From positions 55,539-119,538 of the forward strand of contig NZ_LMMR01000007.1 of assembly GCF_001422325.1 (NCBI RefSeq): 64,000 bases of DNA. Reading direction: 5' to 3'. Position numbers and translations under genes: made by a program. Shown here in pieces: positions 41,553 through 50,967 of this stretch (the first letter of the stretch is position 1; each line of letters begins with the position of its first letter). Under the pieces are notes generated by a model. It searched no databases and was not told the origin of the DNA. It saw nothing but the letters and a program-made list of their open reading frames with translations. Source of the DNA: Leifsonia sp. Leaf264. Its GTDB lineage: Bacteria > Actinomycetota > Actinomycetes > Actinomycetales > Microbacteriaceae.

Positions 41553-42902
41553 CTACTTCTTGACCGGCGCCTTCCGGACGGCCGCCGACTTCGGAGCCGT
41601 GCTCGCCCGCGGCGTGCGCACCACTGTGGGCTTCGCAGATGCCGCAGCCTCCGCGGCATCCGTCACTCCGCGGGCAATCGGCGTGAGCCTGGCGAGCTGC
41701 GTGACGTGTTGCGGACCGAGTTCATCGAGCGACGCCACCTCGAGCAGCTTCATGGTGCGCACGATCTCGGTGCGCAGGATCTCGATGGTCTTGTCGACGC
41801 CGCGGCGTCCACCGGCCATGAGGCCGTAGAGGTAGGCGCGCCCGACGAGCGTGAACCTGGCGCCGAGGGCGATCGACGCGACGATGTCGGCGCCGGACAT
41901 GATCCCGGTGTCGAGGTGCACCTCGAGATCGGAGCCGACCTCGCGGGCGACATCCGGCAGCAGGTGGAACGGGATGGGGGCGCGGTCGAGCTGGCGTCCG
42001 CCGTGGTTCGAGAGCACGATGCCGTCGACTCCGCGGTCGGCGAGCAGCTTCGCATCGGCGACGGTCTGCACGCCCTTGACCACGATCTTCCCGGGCCAGA
42101 TGCCACGGATGATGTCGAGGTCGTCGAAGGAGATCGTGGGGTCCATGGCCGAGTCGAGCAGCTCGCCGACGGTGCCGCCGGTCGACGACAGCGAGGCGAA
42201 CTCGAGCTTCGGCGTCGTCAGGAAGTTGATCCACCAGGCGGGCCTGGGCAGAGCGTTGATCACCGTGCCCGGAGTGAGCTGCGGCGGGATCGAGAAGCCG
42301 TTGCGCTTGTCGCGGTGGCGGGCACCCGCGACAGGGGTATCGACGGTGAAGAACAAGGTGTCGAAGCCTGCGGATGCTGCACGACGGGCGAGCTCATAGG
42401 AGATCTCGCGGTCGCGCATCACGTAGAGCTGGAACCAGTTGCGACCGACGGGGTTGGCCTTCTTCACATCCTCGATCGAGGTCGTGCCGAGGGTCGAGAG
42501 GGTGAACGGGATGCCGGCCGCCCCGGCGGCCCCGGCTCCGGCCACCTCGCCCTCGGTCTGCATCATGCGCGTGAATCCCGTGGGCGCGATGCCGAAGGGC
42601 AGCGCGCTCGGCCCGCCCAGCACCTCGCGGGTGGTGTCGACGACGGGGACGTTGCGCAGGATCGACGGGTGGAACTCGATGTCCTGGAATGCCTGCCGCG
42701 CGCGCTTCAGCGAGATCTCCCCCTCGGCCGAACCCTCGGTGTAGTCGAACGGAGCCTTCGGCGTGCGCCGCTGGGCGATGGCCCGCAGGTCGGCGATGGT
42801 GAGCGCCTTCTCCAGTCGGCGGTCGGTGGCGTTGAACGTCGGCTTCTTGAACTTCATCAGCTCGGCGAGCTCGGCCGGTTTCGGGATCTGGCGCTGGACC
42901 AT
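41553..42902 (-). CDS. lldD: L-lactate dehydrogenase (FMN alpha-hydroxy-acid oxidase family)
   Basis: 449 residues from ATG 42902 with GAGGAA upstream. The FMN barrel shows [58 protein letters not shown] and the active-site [14 protein letters not shown] with the catalytic His. The C-terminal 40 residues are an Ala/Lys/Pro-rich tail beyond the usual end. It oxidises L-lactate (or a related 2-hydroxy acid) to pyruvate. It follows the FadR-type regulator by 8 nt in the same operon. It can use the L-lactate made by rhamnose breakdown. Confidence 0.88.
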   Translation of the reverse strand: MVQRQIPKPAELAELMKFKKPTFNATDRRLEKALTIADLRAIAQRRTPKAPFDYTEGSAEGEISLKRARQAFQDIEFHPSILRNVPVVDTTREVLGGPSALPFGIAPTGFTRMMQTEGEVAGAGAAGAAGIPFTLSTLGTTSIEDVKKANPVGRNWFQLYVMRDREISYELARRAASAGFDTLFFTVDTPVAGARHRDKRNGFSIPPQLTPGTVINALPRPAWWINFLTTPKLEFASLSSTGGTVGELLDSAMDPTISFDDLDIIRGIWPGKIVVKGVQTVADAKLLADRGVDGIVLSNHGGRQLDRAPIPFHLLPDVAREVGSDLEVHLDTGIMSGADIVASIALGARFTLVGRAYLYGLMAGGRRGVDKTIEILRTEIVRTMKLLEVASLDELGPQHVTQLARLTPIARGVTDAAEAAASAKPTVVRTPRASTAPKSAAVRKAPVKK

Positions 42903-42910
42903 GGGGTTCC

Positions 42911-43735
42911 TCACTGTTCCGGGGTGCGACGGGACAGGGCGATGTGCCCGGTTCCGCTGGGGGCTGCGACGACGGCGGTCGTCTCGGGGGTTGAACGGTC
43001 CTCGGTGACGAGGGCGGTCTGGGCGTAGTAGCCGGTGATGTGGGCGTGTACCCGCGACCTGGCGACGAGGGCGTCGCCGGTGTCGATGGCCGCGATGATG
43101 CCGCGGTGCTCCTCGCGCAGGCGAACCGCCGTCGCCTCCCAGTCGTCGATGGCGGCGAGTCCGGCCTGCACGTAGCCCTCGATCGACGAACGCAGGCCGG
43201 TCATCATCGCCGTCACGACATCGTTGCCGGATGCGGCGGCCAGCGACACGTGGAAGGCGGCGTCGAGCGCCAGGAACTCCTGCGGGGTGAGGTCGGGGGA
43301 GTCCATCGCGTCGAGGAGACGCCGGGGCTCGTCGAGCGCCGGGCTCGCGGCATCCGCGACCTCGGCCACGACTGCGGCCTCGAGCACGAGTCGGGTCTTC
43401 ACGACGTCGGTCACTCGGAACCCCTGGGCCGCGACCTGCAGCCGGAGCAGGGCGCTCATCGCACCGTGCGGCGTGGCGACGATGATGGCGCCGGCGCTCG
43501 GTCCCGATCCGGTCTGGGTTCGGATGAGGCCCATGGCCTCGAGCACGCGTACGGCCTCGCGCACGCTCGATCGACCGACGCCCAGCTCGGCAGCGAGGGT
43601 GCGCTCGGGCGGAAGATGATCGCCGGGGGAGAGGGTGCCGTCGAGAAGCTGCGCCTCGACGTGCGCGAGCACGCTCTGCCAGGCACGGAGGTCGTCGGGC
43701 GCGGCGGGGCCGACCAGTACATCCGTCGTGCTCAT
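42911..43735 (-). CDS. lldR: GntR/FadR family regulator, LldR-like
   Basis: 274 residues from ATG 43735. The GntR winged helix (about 20-85: [47 protein letters not shown]) and the FCD effector domain ([43 protein letters not shown] with metal-ligand His) are complete. First gene of the operon with lldD. Two 15-bp palindromes of FadR-family type lie directly upstream, so autoregulation with lactate as effector is likely. Confidence 0.87.
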   Translation of the reverse strand: MSTTDVLVGPAAPDDLRAWQSVLAHVEAQLLDGTLSPGDHLPPERTLAAELGVGRSSVREAVRVLEAMGLIRTQTGSGPSAGAIIVATPHGAMSALLRLQVAAQGFRVTDVVKTRLVLEAAVVAEVADAASPALDEPRRLLDAMDSPDLTPQEFLALDAAFHVSLAAASGNDVVTAMMTGLRSSIEGYVQAGLAAIDDWEATAVRLREEHRGIIAAIDTGDALVARSRVHAHITGYYAQTALVTEDRSTPETTAVVAAPSGTGHIALSRRTPEQ

Positions 43736-43751
43736 CGCGACACCGCCTCCC

Positions 43752-43788
43752 TGTGGTCAGACCACAGTAGCGTTGTGGTCTGACCACA
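43752..43788. promoter_or_regulatory. Twin FadR-type operators of the lldR-lldD operon
   Basis: TGTGGTCAGACCACA (43752-43766) and TGTGGTCTGACCACA (43774-43788) are near-perfect palindromes with a TGGT-N3-ACCA core, 22 bp apart centre to centre, on the same helix face. The first is 16 bp upstream of the lldR start. Confidence 0.85.
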
Positions 43789-43909
43789 TGCAAGCCCGTG
43801 CCAGGGCCATGCTCGAGGCCTGCTCGTCGGATCCCACGCGTCGAGGCCAGTCGAATCGCGTGGCCGACAGCCCGTTCCCGTCGGGCCCGAACTGCGACAG
43901 AGTGGACGT

Positions 43910-44389
43910 ATGACGGACTACGCGGATCCCCGACGTTCCTCGGAACGACTCAGCGATGCGGAACGCGACCTCGCCGTTCGGCAGCTCGCGTCTGCACGAG
44001 ACGAGGGACGCCTGCGCACCGACGAGTTCGACCAACGCGCATCCAGTGCCCGCCTGGCTGTGACCCGCGGCGATCTGGCGCCGCTCTTCTCCGACCTGCC
44101 GGTGCCGACGGGATCCGTCGGCGCGGAGTACGCGGCGTCGGCGTCAGCGTCGGCACTGCCACCGGATTCCTTCGATCGGGCGCGCTCCGCCCCGTCAGTG
44201 CGTGCCCTGGGCGGCCGTGTCGGCGCCACGATCATGGCGTGCATCCCGTTCGTCGCGCTCGCGCTGTTCTTCATCACGGGGTTCTCCGGCGGCTGGGCCT
44301 GGGCCTGGCTCTGGTTCCTCCTCGTGCCGCTCGGCGGGATCATCATCTACGGTCCCGGGGCGGATCACCGCCGTCGCGACCAGCGCTGA
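43910..44389 (+). CDS. DUF1707 domain membrane protein
   Basis: 159 residues from ATG 43910. The N-terminal DUF1707 motif is about 12-62 ([50 protein letters not shown]). A low-complexity linker is followed by two hydrophobic helices (about 103-150: [18 protein letters not shown] and [19 protein letters not shown]). Function unknown; many such proteins are small membrane regulators in actinobacteria. Confidence 0.85.
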   Translation: MTDYADPRRSSERLSDAERDLAVRQLASARDEGRLRTDEFDQRASSARLAVTRGDLAPLFSDLPVPTGSVGAEYAASASASALPPDSFDRARSAPSVRALGGRVGATIMACIPFVALALFFITGFSGGWAWAWLWFLLVPLGGIIIYGPGADHRRRDQR

Positions 44390-44423
44390 GTCGGAACCCG
44401 GCCCACCGCCGATCAGCGCGCGG

Positions 44424-44996
44424 CTACGCAGCAGCCCGGCTGGCTCCAGCCGCGTCGAGCACCTCGAGGAACGCCTTCATCCAGGTGCCGTTGTCTGGCC
44501 AGGCCCGCGCCGTGACGAGGTTGCCGTCGACGACGCCGCCGCCGTTCTCGAACACTCCGCCGCCCAGCTCCACGTCGATGGCGAGTTCCGGATAGGCAGA
44601 CGAGGTGCGGCCTGCGAGCACGCCGGCCGCCGCGAGCAGCAGCGGACCGTGGCAGGTCGCCGCAACGGGGGCATCCGCCGCGAAGAACTCGCGCACTATG
44701 CGCTTGGCCTCCTCGTTGTTGCGGATGTACTCCGGGGCGCGTCCGCCGGGGACGACGACGGCCACGTAGTCGCCGGCCACGACGTCGGCGAAGGCGATGT
44801 CCGCATCCCAGGTGTGCCCGGGCTTCTCCGTGTAGGTGTCGAATCCGTCGACGAAGTCGTGCACCACGAACTGCAGCTTGCGCTTCTCGGGAGCTGCGAT
44901 GTGCACCTCGTAGCCGGCCTCCTGCAACCGGTGGTAGGGATAGAAGACCTCGAGGGTCTCCGCGGCGTCTCCGGTGAGGATGACGATCTTCGGCAT
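44424..44996 (-). CDS. DJ-1/PfpI family protein
   Basis: 190 residues from ATG 44996 with GGAGGT upstream on the minus strand. The fold pattern is complete: KIVILTGDAAETLEVFYPYHRLQEAGYEV, VVVPGGRAPEYIRNNEEAKRIV and the nucleophile Cys in VAATCHGPLLLAAAGVL (about residue 115), with its Glu partner in DAAETLE. Members act as glyoxalases, deglycases or proteases. It is divergent from an IclR gene, with a perfect palindrome in the gap. Confidence 0.88.
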   Translation of the reverse strand: MPKIVILTGDAAETLEVFYPYHRLQEAGYEVHIAAPEKRKLQFVVHDFVDGFDTYTEKPGHTWDADIAFADVVAGDYVAVVVPGGRAPEYIRNNEEAKRIVREFFAADAPVAATCHGPLLLAAAGVLAGRTSSAYPELAIDVELGGGVFENGGGVVDGNLVTARAWPDNGTWMKAFLEVLDAAGASRAAA

Positions 44997-45098
44997 TGCG
45001 TACCTCCGTGCATTGGCGGGTGAGCTCGCACTGGCGGGTGAGTCTGGCGAGTGGTTCGGCACCAGCCTGAGCGGGTCGTCGGGCTCCCGCGACAGGCA

Positions 45099-45115
45099 TT
45101 CGCACAGTGTGCGAA
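45099..45115. promoter_or_regulatory. Perfect palindromic operator in the pfpI-iclR gap
   Basis: TTCGCACAGTGTGCGAA is a 17-bp perfect palindrome with 8-bp arms around G. It lies between the divergent DJ-1 and IclR genes, about 100 bp from each start. Length and form suit an IclR dimer. Confidence 0.6.
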
Positions 45116-45200
45116 ACGGATGCCGCATTCACGCGCCGGCGGCCCTGTGCGCCGGCCAGATCCCCTGTGCGCGTCGTCGAGCGCGGCATACACTCGTCGC

Positions 45201-45992
45201 ATGACTCTGCAGAGCGGCAGAACCGAGGCCGACGCGACGGTGCTGAACGGCATCCAGTCGGCCGCGCGCGTGCTGCGCATCCTCGAGGTGATCGGAGCAT
45301 CGCCGACGGGCCTCACCGCCGCCGAGATCGCCGAGGAACTCGGCCTGAACCAGTCGACGGCCTACAGGCTGCTCGCGACGCTGCACCGCCTCGATTACGT
45401 CGGACGCCAGCCCGGCGAGTATCGCTACATCCTCGGCCGCGCCGTCGACGAGCTCGGGCGGGCGCTCCAGGACCAGCTCGTCGTCGACCCGCCGGTGCGG
45501 GCCGCTCTGCGTGCGGTCCACGACGCTGCGCGAGCACCGGCGTATCTCACGGTGTTCCGTGGTGACGACATCGCCGTCGCCCACATCGAGGACTCGGTGG
45601 AGCATCCGCAGATCACGCAGTTGCATGTCGGGTTCTCGGAGGCCTCGCACGTCACGGCGTTCGGCAAGCTCATGCTGGCCTCGAAGGACGACGCGCAGCT
45701 CACCCGTTTCCTCGCCCGGAACGGTGCCCGAGCACTCACGACGGACAGCGTGACGGATGCCGAAAAGCTCCGCGAACAGTTGGACGAGGTGCGCGCCCAA
45801 CAGATCGCCGTGGAGATCGAGGAGTACATGCCGAAACTCGCATGCATCGCTGCACCGGTGCGCGCGACGTCGGGTCGCACTATCGGGGCGGTGTCGGTCT
45901 CGGTGTCGGCGAAGGACTTCAGTGCCCGTGCGTACGACCTCGAACGCGCCGTGCGGCGCGGCGCGTGGATGGTGTCGAGCGGGATCCGCTGA
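45201..45992 (+). CDS. IclR family transcriptional regulator
   Basis: 263 residues from ATG 45201; the open frame upstream has no homologous look. The winged helix is about 15-75 (GIQSAARVLRILEVIGASPTGLTAAEIAEELGLNQSTAYRLLATL). The effector domain contains YLTVFRGDDIAVAHIEDS, SHVTAFGKLMLAS, and CIAAPVRATSGRTIGAVSVS. Likely regulates the divergent DJ-1 gene and itself through the palindrome at 45099-45115. Confidence 0.87.
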   Translation: MTLQSGRTEADATVLNGIQSAARVLRILEVIGASPTGLTAAEIAEELGLNQSTAYRLLATLHRLDYVGRQPGEYRYILGRAVDELGRALQDQLVVDPPVRAALRAVHDAARAPAYLTVFRGDDIAVAHIEDSVEHPQITQLHVGFSEASHVTAFGKLMLASKDDAQLTRFLARNGARALTTDSVTDAEKLREQLDEVRAQQIAVEIEEYMPKLACIAAPVRATSGRTIGAVSVSVSAKDFSARAYDLERAVRRGAWMVSSGIR

Positions 45993-46002
45993 GGGCTGCC
46001 CG

Positions 46003-47109
46003 TCAGGCGGCGAGTTGCGGCGGCAGCATCGGGGCGTATCCCCGTAGCGGCATGATGCAGTAGATCGGTCCGGTGTCGGCGGCCCGTTCATGAGATTCGC
46101 GCACCACATGCAGGTGGCCGGTCGGCTGGTCGGCGTCGAGGCGAAGCACGACGTCGTCGTTGTCGGGCTCGTTGGGATCGTAGATCCAGAGCGCGGTCTT
46201 CGCTCCCTTCTGTTCATAGGCGTAGGCCATCACCTGGTGGTTCTTCCCGATGTCGAGGTCGATGCTGCGGATGAGCCCGATCGGCGAGAGTCGGCCGGCG
46301 TCGATGTCGGACCGCACGGCCGGGATGGTGTCGTCGAAGGTGACGCGTCGCCTGCCGCGAGTGATGGCGCCGGGCACGCCCTCGTCGTCGTCGGGGTACT
46401 GCGGGGCCGAGTAGCTCAGCCAGCGGTGGCCGTCGCCGCTCAGGTCGAGGCTGTCCAGCATCCGTTCCCTGACGAACAGGAAGAGTGGATCGTCGGATGC
46501 CGCCGGTGGGGTCCGTCGCCCTGGCACGGCCCGCCCCGCCGTGAAGTAGTCGAGCACGGTGAAGACCATGCCGCCGCAGAGCCCGGCGTCGGCGCGAGTG
46601 AGCGGCATCCAGTCGGGGTCGCGGCGGGCGATCTGGAGCATGGCGCCGAGCCCGGCCGGCATGGCGTCGATGAGGTCGTTCATGATCTTCCCGACGCTCA
46701 TGACCGGCAGCTCGTGCGACCAGGCGTTCGGGAAGTGCAGGCCGTTGCGGGAGGGGGCGAAGTCGGGCACGGCGTGACGCACGGACTCCAGCACGCGCAC
46801 GACGGCGCGCTCGTTCTTCCGGGTGACGGAGGCGTCGAAGCCCTGCGGTGCCTCCACGGTCATGTCGTCGCTGCGATCGCGATCGAGCACTCCGGCCTTC
46901 CAGGTCAGGCCGAGGTGCCGGGCCGTCGCCGTGCCGATCGTGTAGACGAGGTGACCCGTGCCGCCGAGCAGGCCGGTTTCCAGCGTGATCGTCGCGCTGG
47001 CTCCGGGTCTGATCGACTCCGGCGGAGGCGCCGACCAGTCGCCCTTCTGCGAGGCGAGCTCGAGGGTGATGGTGGTCTCGTTCCGGATCTCGACGGTGGT
47101 GCGCGCCAT
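46003..47109 (-). CDS. Unassigned protein: aegerolysin-like N-terminus and papain-like Cys/His/Asp C-terminus
   Basis: 368 residues from ATG 47109 with AAGGAG upstream. The first about 60 residues (VEIRNETTITLELASQKGDWSAPPPESIRPG, then GTGHLVYTIG) resemble the beta-sandwich of aegerolysin/ET79-type proteins, which bind lipids. The C-terminal part has AGLCGGMVFTVLDYF (Cys178), GKNHQVMAYAYEQKG (His291) and LWIYDPNEPDNDD (Asp311/Asn313): the order Cys, His, Asp/Asn of papain-fold enzymes. No signal peptide or membrane helix. Convergent with the iclR gene and 149 bp downstream of rhaB. Enzyme activity and both domain assignments are inference; the gene itself is well supported. Confidence 0.7.
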   Translation of the reverse strand: MARTTVEIRNETTITLELASQKGDWSAPPPESIRPGASATITLETGLLGGTGHLVYTIGTATARHLGLTWKAGVLDRDRSDDMTVEAPQGFDASVTRKNERAVVRVLESVRHAVPDFAPSRNGLHFPNAWSHELPVMSVGKIMNDLIDAMPAGLGAMLQIARRDPDWMPLTRADAGLCGGMVFTVLDYFTAGRAVPGRRTPPAASDDPLFLFVRERMLDSLDLSGDGHRWLSYSAPQYPDDDEGVPGAITRGRRRVTFDDTIPAVRSDIDAGRLSPIGLIRSIDLDIGKNHQVMAYAYEQKGAKTALWIYDPNEPDNDDVVLRLDADQPTGHLHVVRESHERAADTGPIYCIMPLRGYAPMLPPQLAA

Positions 47110-47258
47110 GACTGGCTCCTTCGCGTCGCGACGCAGGGTGGTGCGCCTCGGGTATCGACGCGACCAGTCTGCTCCGATGCATCCGTCGGCGACAGGGTGG
47201 AGTTCCCGACGTTCGAGTCCTCCCATCGCCGGGCCGCGATGAAACCGTCGCGGCAGTC

Positions 47259-48686
47259 TCAGCGCGGGTCGTAGCGCTTCGGCGGGAAGGCGGCGGCTAC
47301 CAGGCTGCGCAGGGACTCGAGGGAGCCCGCGGCGAAGCCCTGCAGCCGAGCCTGCACGAGGATGTTGCCGATGGCCGTCGCCTCCACAGGACCGGCGAGC
47401 ACCGGCAGCCCGACGCGGTTCGCCGTGAGCTGGCAGAGCAGCTCGTTCTGCGAGCCGCCGCCGACGATGTGGACAGTCTCGATCGTGCGTCCGGTGAGGG
47501 CCGCCGCCGTGCGCACGGCACGCGCGAAGGCGTCGGCGAGGCTCTCGATGATGCTGCGGACGAACTCCACCGGAGTGACCGGAACGGCGAGGTCGTGCTC
47601 GCGGCAGTAGTCGGCGATGCGCGCCGGCATGTCGCCCGGCTTCAGGAACCGAGGGTCGTCGGCGTCGAAGACGGCGACCGGGGCGGCGAGGGATGCCGCA
47701 GCCGCGAGCAGCTTGGGCAGGTCGATCCTCTGGCCATCGGCCTCCCAGCTGCGCACGGACTCGCTGAGCAGCCAGAGCCCCATGACGTTGTGGAGGAAAC
47801 GGATGCGGCCGTCGACACCGCCCTCGTTGGTGAAGTTCGCGTCGCGGGCGGCATCCGTCAGCACGGGCTCCTCGAGTTCGACGCCGACGAGCCCCCAGGT
47901 GCCGCAGGAGATGTAGGCGCTCGTCGCCGCGTCCATGGGAACGGCCACGACGGCCGACGCCGTGTCGTGGGAACCGACGGCCACGACGTCGGCGCTGCCG
48001 CCGAGCTGCTTCGCCACTTCCGGCGTCAGTGGTCCGACCCGGGTGCCCGGGTCGACGAGAGACGGCAGCAGTGCAGGAGGCAGGCCGAGCTGGCCGAGCA
48101 GCGCCGTGTCCCACTCGCCGGTCACGACGTCGAGCAGGCCCGTCGTCGAGGCGTTGGTGCGTTCGGCTATGAGCTCGCCGGTGAGCCAGTAGGTGAGCAG
48201 GTCGGGCACGAGCAGCATGCTGTCGGCGCGGGAGAGGCATCCGATGCCGCTCTCGGGACCGCGCTCGGCCATGAGCTGGTAGACGGTGTTGAACGGCAGG
48301 AACTGCAGGCCGTTGCGCCGGTACAGCTCGGCGAACGGGACTATGGCGTGGGTCGCCTTCACGCCGGCTGCCGTGCGGCTGTCGCGATAGTGGAACGGCT
48401 CGCTCAGCATGCGGCCCTCGTGAAGGAGCGCGTAGTCGACAGCCCACGAGTCGATGCCGATGCTCGCCAGCTTCGGCTCCCGTCGGAATGCCGTGGTGAG
48501 ACCGCCGAGAGCGCTGCGGTACAGCTCGCCGATGTTCCAGTGCAGGCCGTCGGGGGTCGTGACGGGGGTGTTCGGGAACCTGGCGAGCTGCTGCATCCGC
48601 AGCTCGTTGGGTCCGACGTCTCCGAGGATGACGCGGCCGCTCGTCGCACCGAGGTCGACGGCCGCGACCGTGCCGCTGCCGCTCAT
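47259..48686 (-). CDS. rhaB: L-rhamnulokinase (FGGY family)
   Basis: 475 residues from ATG 48686; an upstream ATG at 48713 lies in a repeat element and is unlikely. FGGY features: AAVDLGATSGRVILGDVG at the N-terminus, LASIGIDSWAVDYALL, and in the C-terminal half VAVGSHDTASAVVAVP and TVHIVGGGSQNELLCQLTANRVGLPVLAGPVEATAIGN. Phosphorylates L-rhamnulose at C1 with ATP. It is the last gene of the rhamnose operon; the 99-bp repeat at 48696-48794 separates it from the aldolase gene. Confidence 0.92.
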   Translation of the reverse strand: MSGSGTVAAVDLGATSGRVILGDVGPNELRMQQLARFPNTPVTTPDGLHWNIGELYRSALGGLTTAFRREPKLASIGIDSWAVDYALLHEGRMLSEPFHYRDSRTAAGVKATHAIVPFAELYRRNGLQFLPFNTVYQLMAERGPESGIGCLSRADSMLLVPDLLTYWLTGELIAERTNASTTGLLDVVTGEWDTALLGQLGLPPALLPSLVDPGTRVGPLTPEVAKQLGGSADVVAVGSHDTASAVVAVPMDAATSAYISCGTWGLVGVELEEPVLTDAARDANFTNEGGVDGRIRFLHNVMGLWLLSESVRSWEADGQRIDLPKLLAAAASLAAPVAVFDADDPRFLKPGDMPARIADYCREHDLAVPVTPVEFVRSIIESLADAFARAVRTAAALTGRTIETVHIVGGGSQNELLCQLTANRVGLPVLAGPVEATAIGNILVQARLQGFAAGSLESLRSLVAAAFPPKRYDPR

Positions 48687-48695
48687 CGCCCGACT

Positions 48696-48794
48696 CCCGC
48701 CGTGTGAAGGCAATCCGCCCGCCGTGTGAAGGCACTCGCCGCCCGACCCCTGTGAATCCGGGAGTCGGGCCGCCGCGGTGCCTTCACACGGCGG
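48696..48794. repeat. 99-bp three-armed repeat, copy 2
   Basis: CCCGCCGTGTGAAGGCA at 48696-48712 and again at 48718-48734, then the inverted arm TGCCTTCACACGGCGG at 48779-48794. Same length and arm order as 26528-26626. Inside, CCCGACTCCCG (48689-48699) and CGGGAGTCGGG (48759-48769) make a second perfect stem. It lies 9 nt upstream of the rhaB start. Confidence 0.78.
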
Positions 48795-48822
48795 CAGCCG
48801 AGGGCCGGGCGCTGGCGAGGCA

Positions 48823-50859
48823 TCAGCGGAGGAAGGCGGCGGCGACGCCGGCGTCGACGGGGATGTGCAGTCCGGTGGTGTGCGAGAGGTCGCTCGAGCA
48901 CAGCACGAACACGGCGTTCGCGACGTTCTCGGGCAGCACCTCGCGCTTCAGCAGGGTGCGCTGGGCGTAGTAGGCGCCGAGCTCCTCCTCGGGCACACCG
49001 TAGACGGCGGCCCGCTTGGCGCCCCAGCCGCCGGCGAAGATGCCGGAGCCGCGGACGACGCCGTCGGGGTTGATGCCGTTGACCTTCACGCCGTGCTCGC
49101 CGAGCTCGGCCGCGAGCAGGCGCACCTGATGGGCCTGGTCGGCTTTGGTCGCCGAGTAGGCGATGTTGTTCGGCCCGGCGAACACCGAGTTCTTCGAGGA
49201 GATGTAGATGATGTCGCCGCCGAGCTTCTGCTCGATCAGCACCCTCGCCGCGGCGCGCGACACGAGGAAGGAGCCCTTGGCCATCACGTTGTGCTGCAGG
49301 TCCCAGTCGGCGACGGTGGTCTCCAGCAGCGACTTCGACAGCGACAGGCCGGCGTTGTTCACGACGATGTCGAGGCCGCCGAAGGCGAGCAGGGCGGCGT
49401 CGATGGATGCCTGCACCTGGGCTTCGTCGACGACGTTGGCCTGCACGCCGACGGCGACATCCGTGGACCCGATCTCGGCGGCAGCAGCCCGGGCTTTCTC
49501 GAGGTCGAGGTCGGCGATGACGACGCAGGCTCCTTCGGCGGCGAGGCGGGTGGCGATGGCCTTTCCGATGCCGGATGCCGCCCCGGTGACCAGGGCGATG
49601 CGGGTGGCGAGCGGCTTGGGCTTGGGCATCCGCGCCAGCTTGGCCTCTTCGAGGGCCCAGTACTCGATGCGGAACTTCTCCTCGTCCGAGATCGGCGCGT
49701 AGGTGGAGAGCGCCTCGGCGCCGCGCATGACGTTGATGGCGTTGCGGTAGAACTCACCGGCCACGCGGGCGGTCTGCTTGTTCGCACCGTAGCTGAACAT
49801 GCCGACGCCGGGGATGAGCACGATGGCCGGGTCGGCACCGCGCATGGCGGGCGACTCGGGGGTCGCGTAGGCGTCGTAATAGGCGGCGTAGTCGGCGCGG
49901 TAGGCCTCGTGCAGCTCGTGCAGGCGGGCGATCGAGTCCTCGATCGATGCGTCGGCCGGCAGGTCGAGCACCAGGGGCTTGACCTTGGTGCGCAGGAAGT
50001 GGTCGGGGCAGCTCGTGCCGAGGGCCGCGAGGCGCGGGTGCTCGGATGCCGCCAGGAAGTCGAGCACCTCGGGGGCGTCGGAGAAGTGGCCCACCTGGGG
50101 GCGGTCGGTCGAGACCAGGCCGCGGATGGTGGCGGCCAGCGCGGCAGCCTTCGCAGTGCGCTCGGAGGCGTCGAGGGCTTCGTAACCGGTCAAGACGGTT
50201 CCGAAGGGTTCCGCCTTGCCGTTGGCCTCGATGTACGCCTCAGCTTTGGCGATGATCTGCAGCGAGTTCGCCTCGGACTCCTCGGACGTGTCGCCCCACG
50301 CGGTGATGCCGTGCCCGCCGAGGATGCAGCCGATGGCCTGCGGGTTCGCGTCCTTGATCGCCGCGATGTCCAGGCCCAGCTGGAACCCGGGGCGCCGCCA
50401 CGGCACCCACACCACGCTCTGGCCGAAGATCTTCCCGGTTAGCTCCTCCCCGTCGGCCGCCGTCGCGATCGCGATGCCGGAGTCCGGGTGCAGGTGGTCC
50501 ACGTGCGCGGCGTCCACGAGGCCGTGCATGGCCGTGTCGATCGACGGCGCGGCCCCGCCCTTGCCGTGCAGGGCGTAGTCGAACGCCGCCACCATCTCGT
50601 CCTCCCGGTCCAGGCCGGGGTAGACGTCGACGAGGGCGCGCATCCGGTCCAGGCGCAGCACGGCCAGACCCGACTCGGTGAGAGTGCCGAGGTCACCGCC
50701 GGAGCCCTTCACCCAGAGCAGCTCGACCGGCTCACCCGTGACGGGGTCGACGTCGGTGCCCTTGGCGGAGGTGTTGCCCCCGGCGTAGTTCGTGTTCTTC
50801 GGGTCCGAGCCCAGGCGATTGGAGCGCGCGATCAGCGCGGCAGCGGTCTCGTTCGTCAT
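48823..50859 (-). CDS. rhaD: Bifunctional rhamnulose-1-phosphate aldolase / lactaldehyde dehydrogenase
   Basis: 678 residues from ATG 50859. The N-terminal half (about 1-400) is a class-II aldolase/adducin-type domain (YAGGNTSAKGTD; DHLHPDSGIAIATA; GGHGITAWGDTSEES) with metal-binding histidines. The C-terminal half (about 415-678) is a short-chain dehydrogenase with the nucleotide motif VTGAASGIGKAIATRLA and the catalytic pair in AYSATKADQ. It cleaves L-rhamnulose-1-phosphate to DHAP and L-lactaldehyde and oxidises the latter, as known for the rhizobial RhaD type. Located between rhaI and rhaB in the operon. Confidence 0.92.
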   Translation of the reverse strand: MTNETAAALIARSNRLGSDPKNTNYAGGNTSAKGTDVDPVTGEPVELLWVKGSGGDLGTLTESGLAVLRLDRMRALVDVYPGLDREDEMVAAFDYALHGKGGAAPSIDTAMHGLVDAAHVDHLHPDSGIAIATAADGEELTGKIFGQSVVWVPWRRPGFQLGLDIAAIKDANPQAIGCILGGHGITAWGDTSEESEANSLQIIAKAEAYIEANGKAEPFGTVLTGYEALDASERTAKAAALAATIRGLVSTDRPQVGHFSDAPEVLDFLAASEHPRLAALGTSCPDHFLRTKVKPLVLDLPADASIEDSIARLHELHEAYRADYAAYYDAYATPESPAMRGADPAIVLIPGVGMFSYGANKQTARVAGEFYRNAINVMRGAEALSTYAPISDEEKFRIEYWALEEAKLARMPKPKPLATRIALVTGAASGIGKAIATRLAAEGACVVIADLDLEKARAAAAEIGSTDVAVGVQANVVDEAQVQASIDAALLAFGGLDIVVNNAGLSLSKSLLETTVADWDLQHNVMAKGSFLVSRAAARVLIEQKLGGDIIYISSKNSVFAGPNNIAYSATKADQAHQVRLLAAELGEHGVKVNGINPDGVVRGSGIFAGGWGAKRAAVYGVPEEELGAYYAQRTLLKREVLPENVANAVFVLCSSDLSHTTGLHIPVDAGVAAAFLR

Positions 50860-50967
50860 GGTCGCTTCTTCTCTTTCGGTTTCCGCGAGTCGCCCGTTCT
50901 GGTCGCATCCGGCCGCCGGAGCGGAGGGTGTGGCGACGAGAGTGGGCGACTCGGTGGGGTGTGTGGG

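Noticed and set aside
48687-48735. Upstream ATG starts for rhaB within the repeat
   Set aside because: They arise from the repeat sequence and give a non-family N-terminus; ATG 48686 starts at the normal point.
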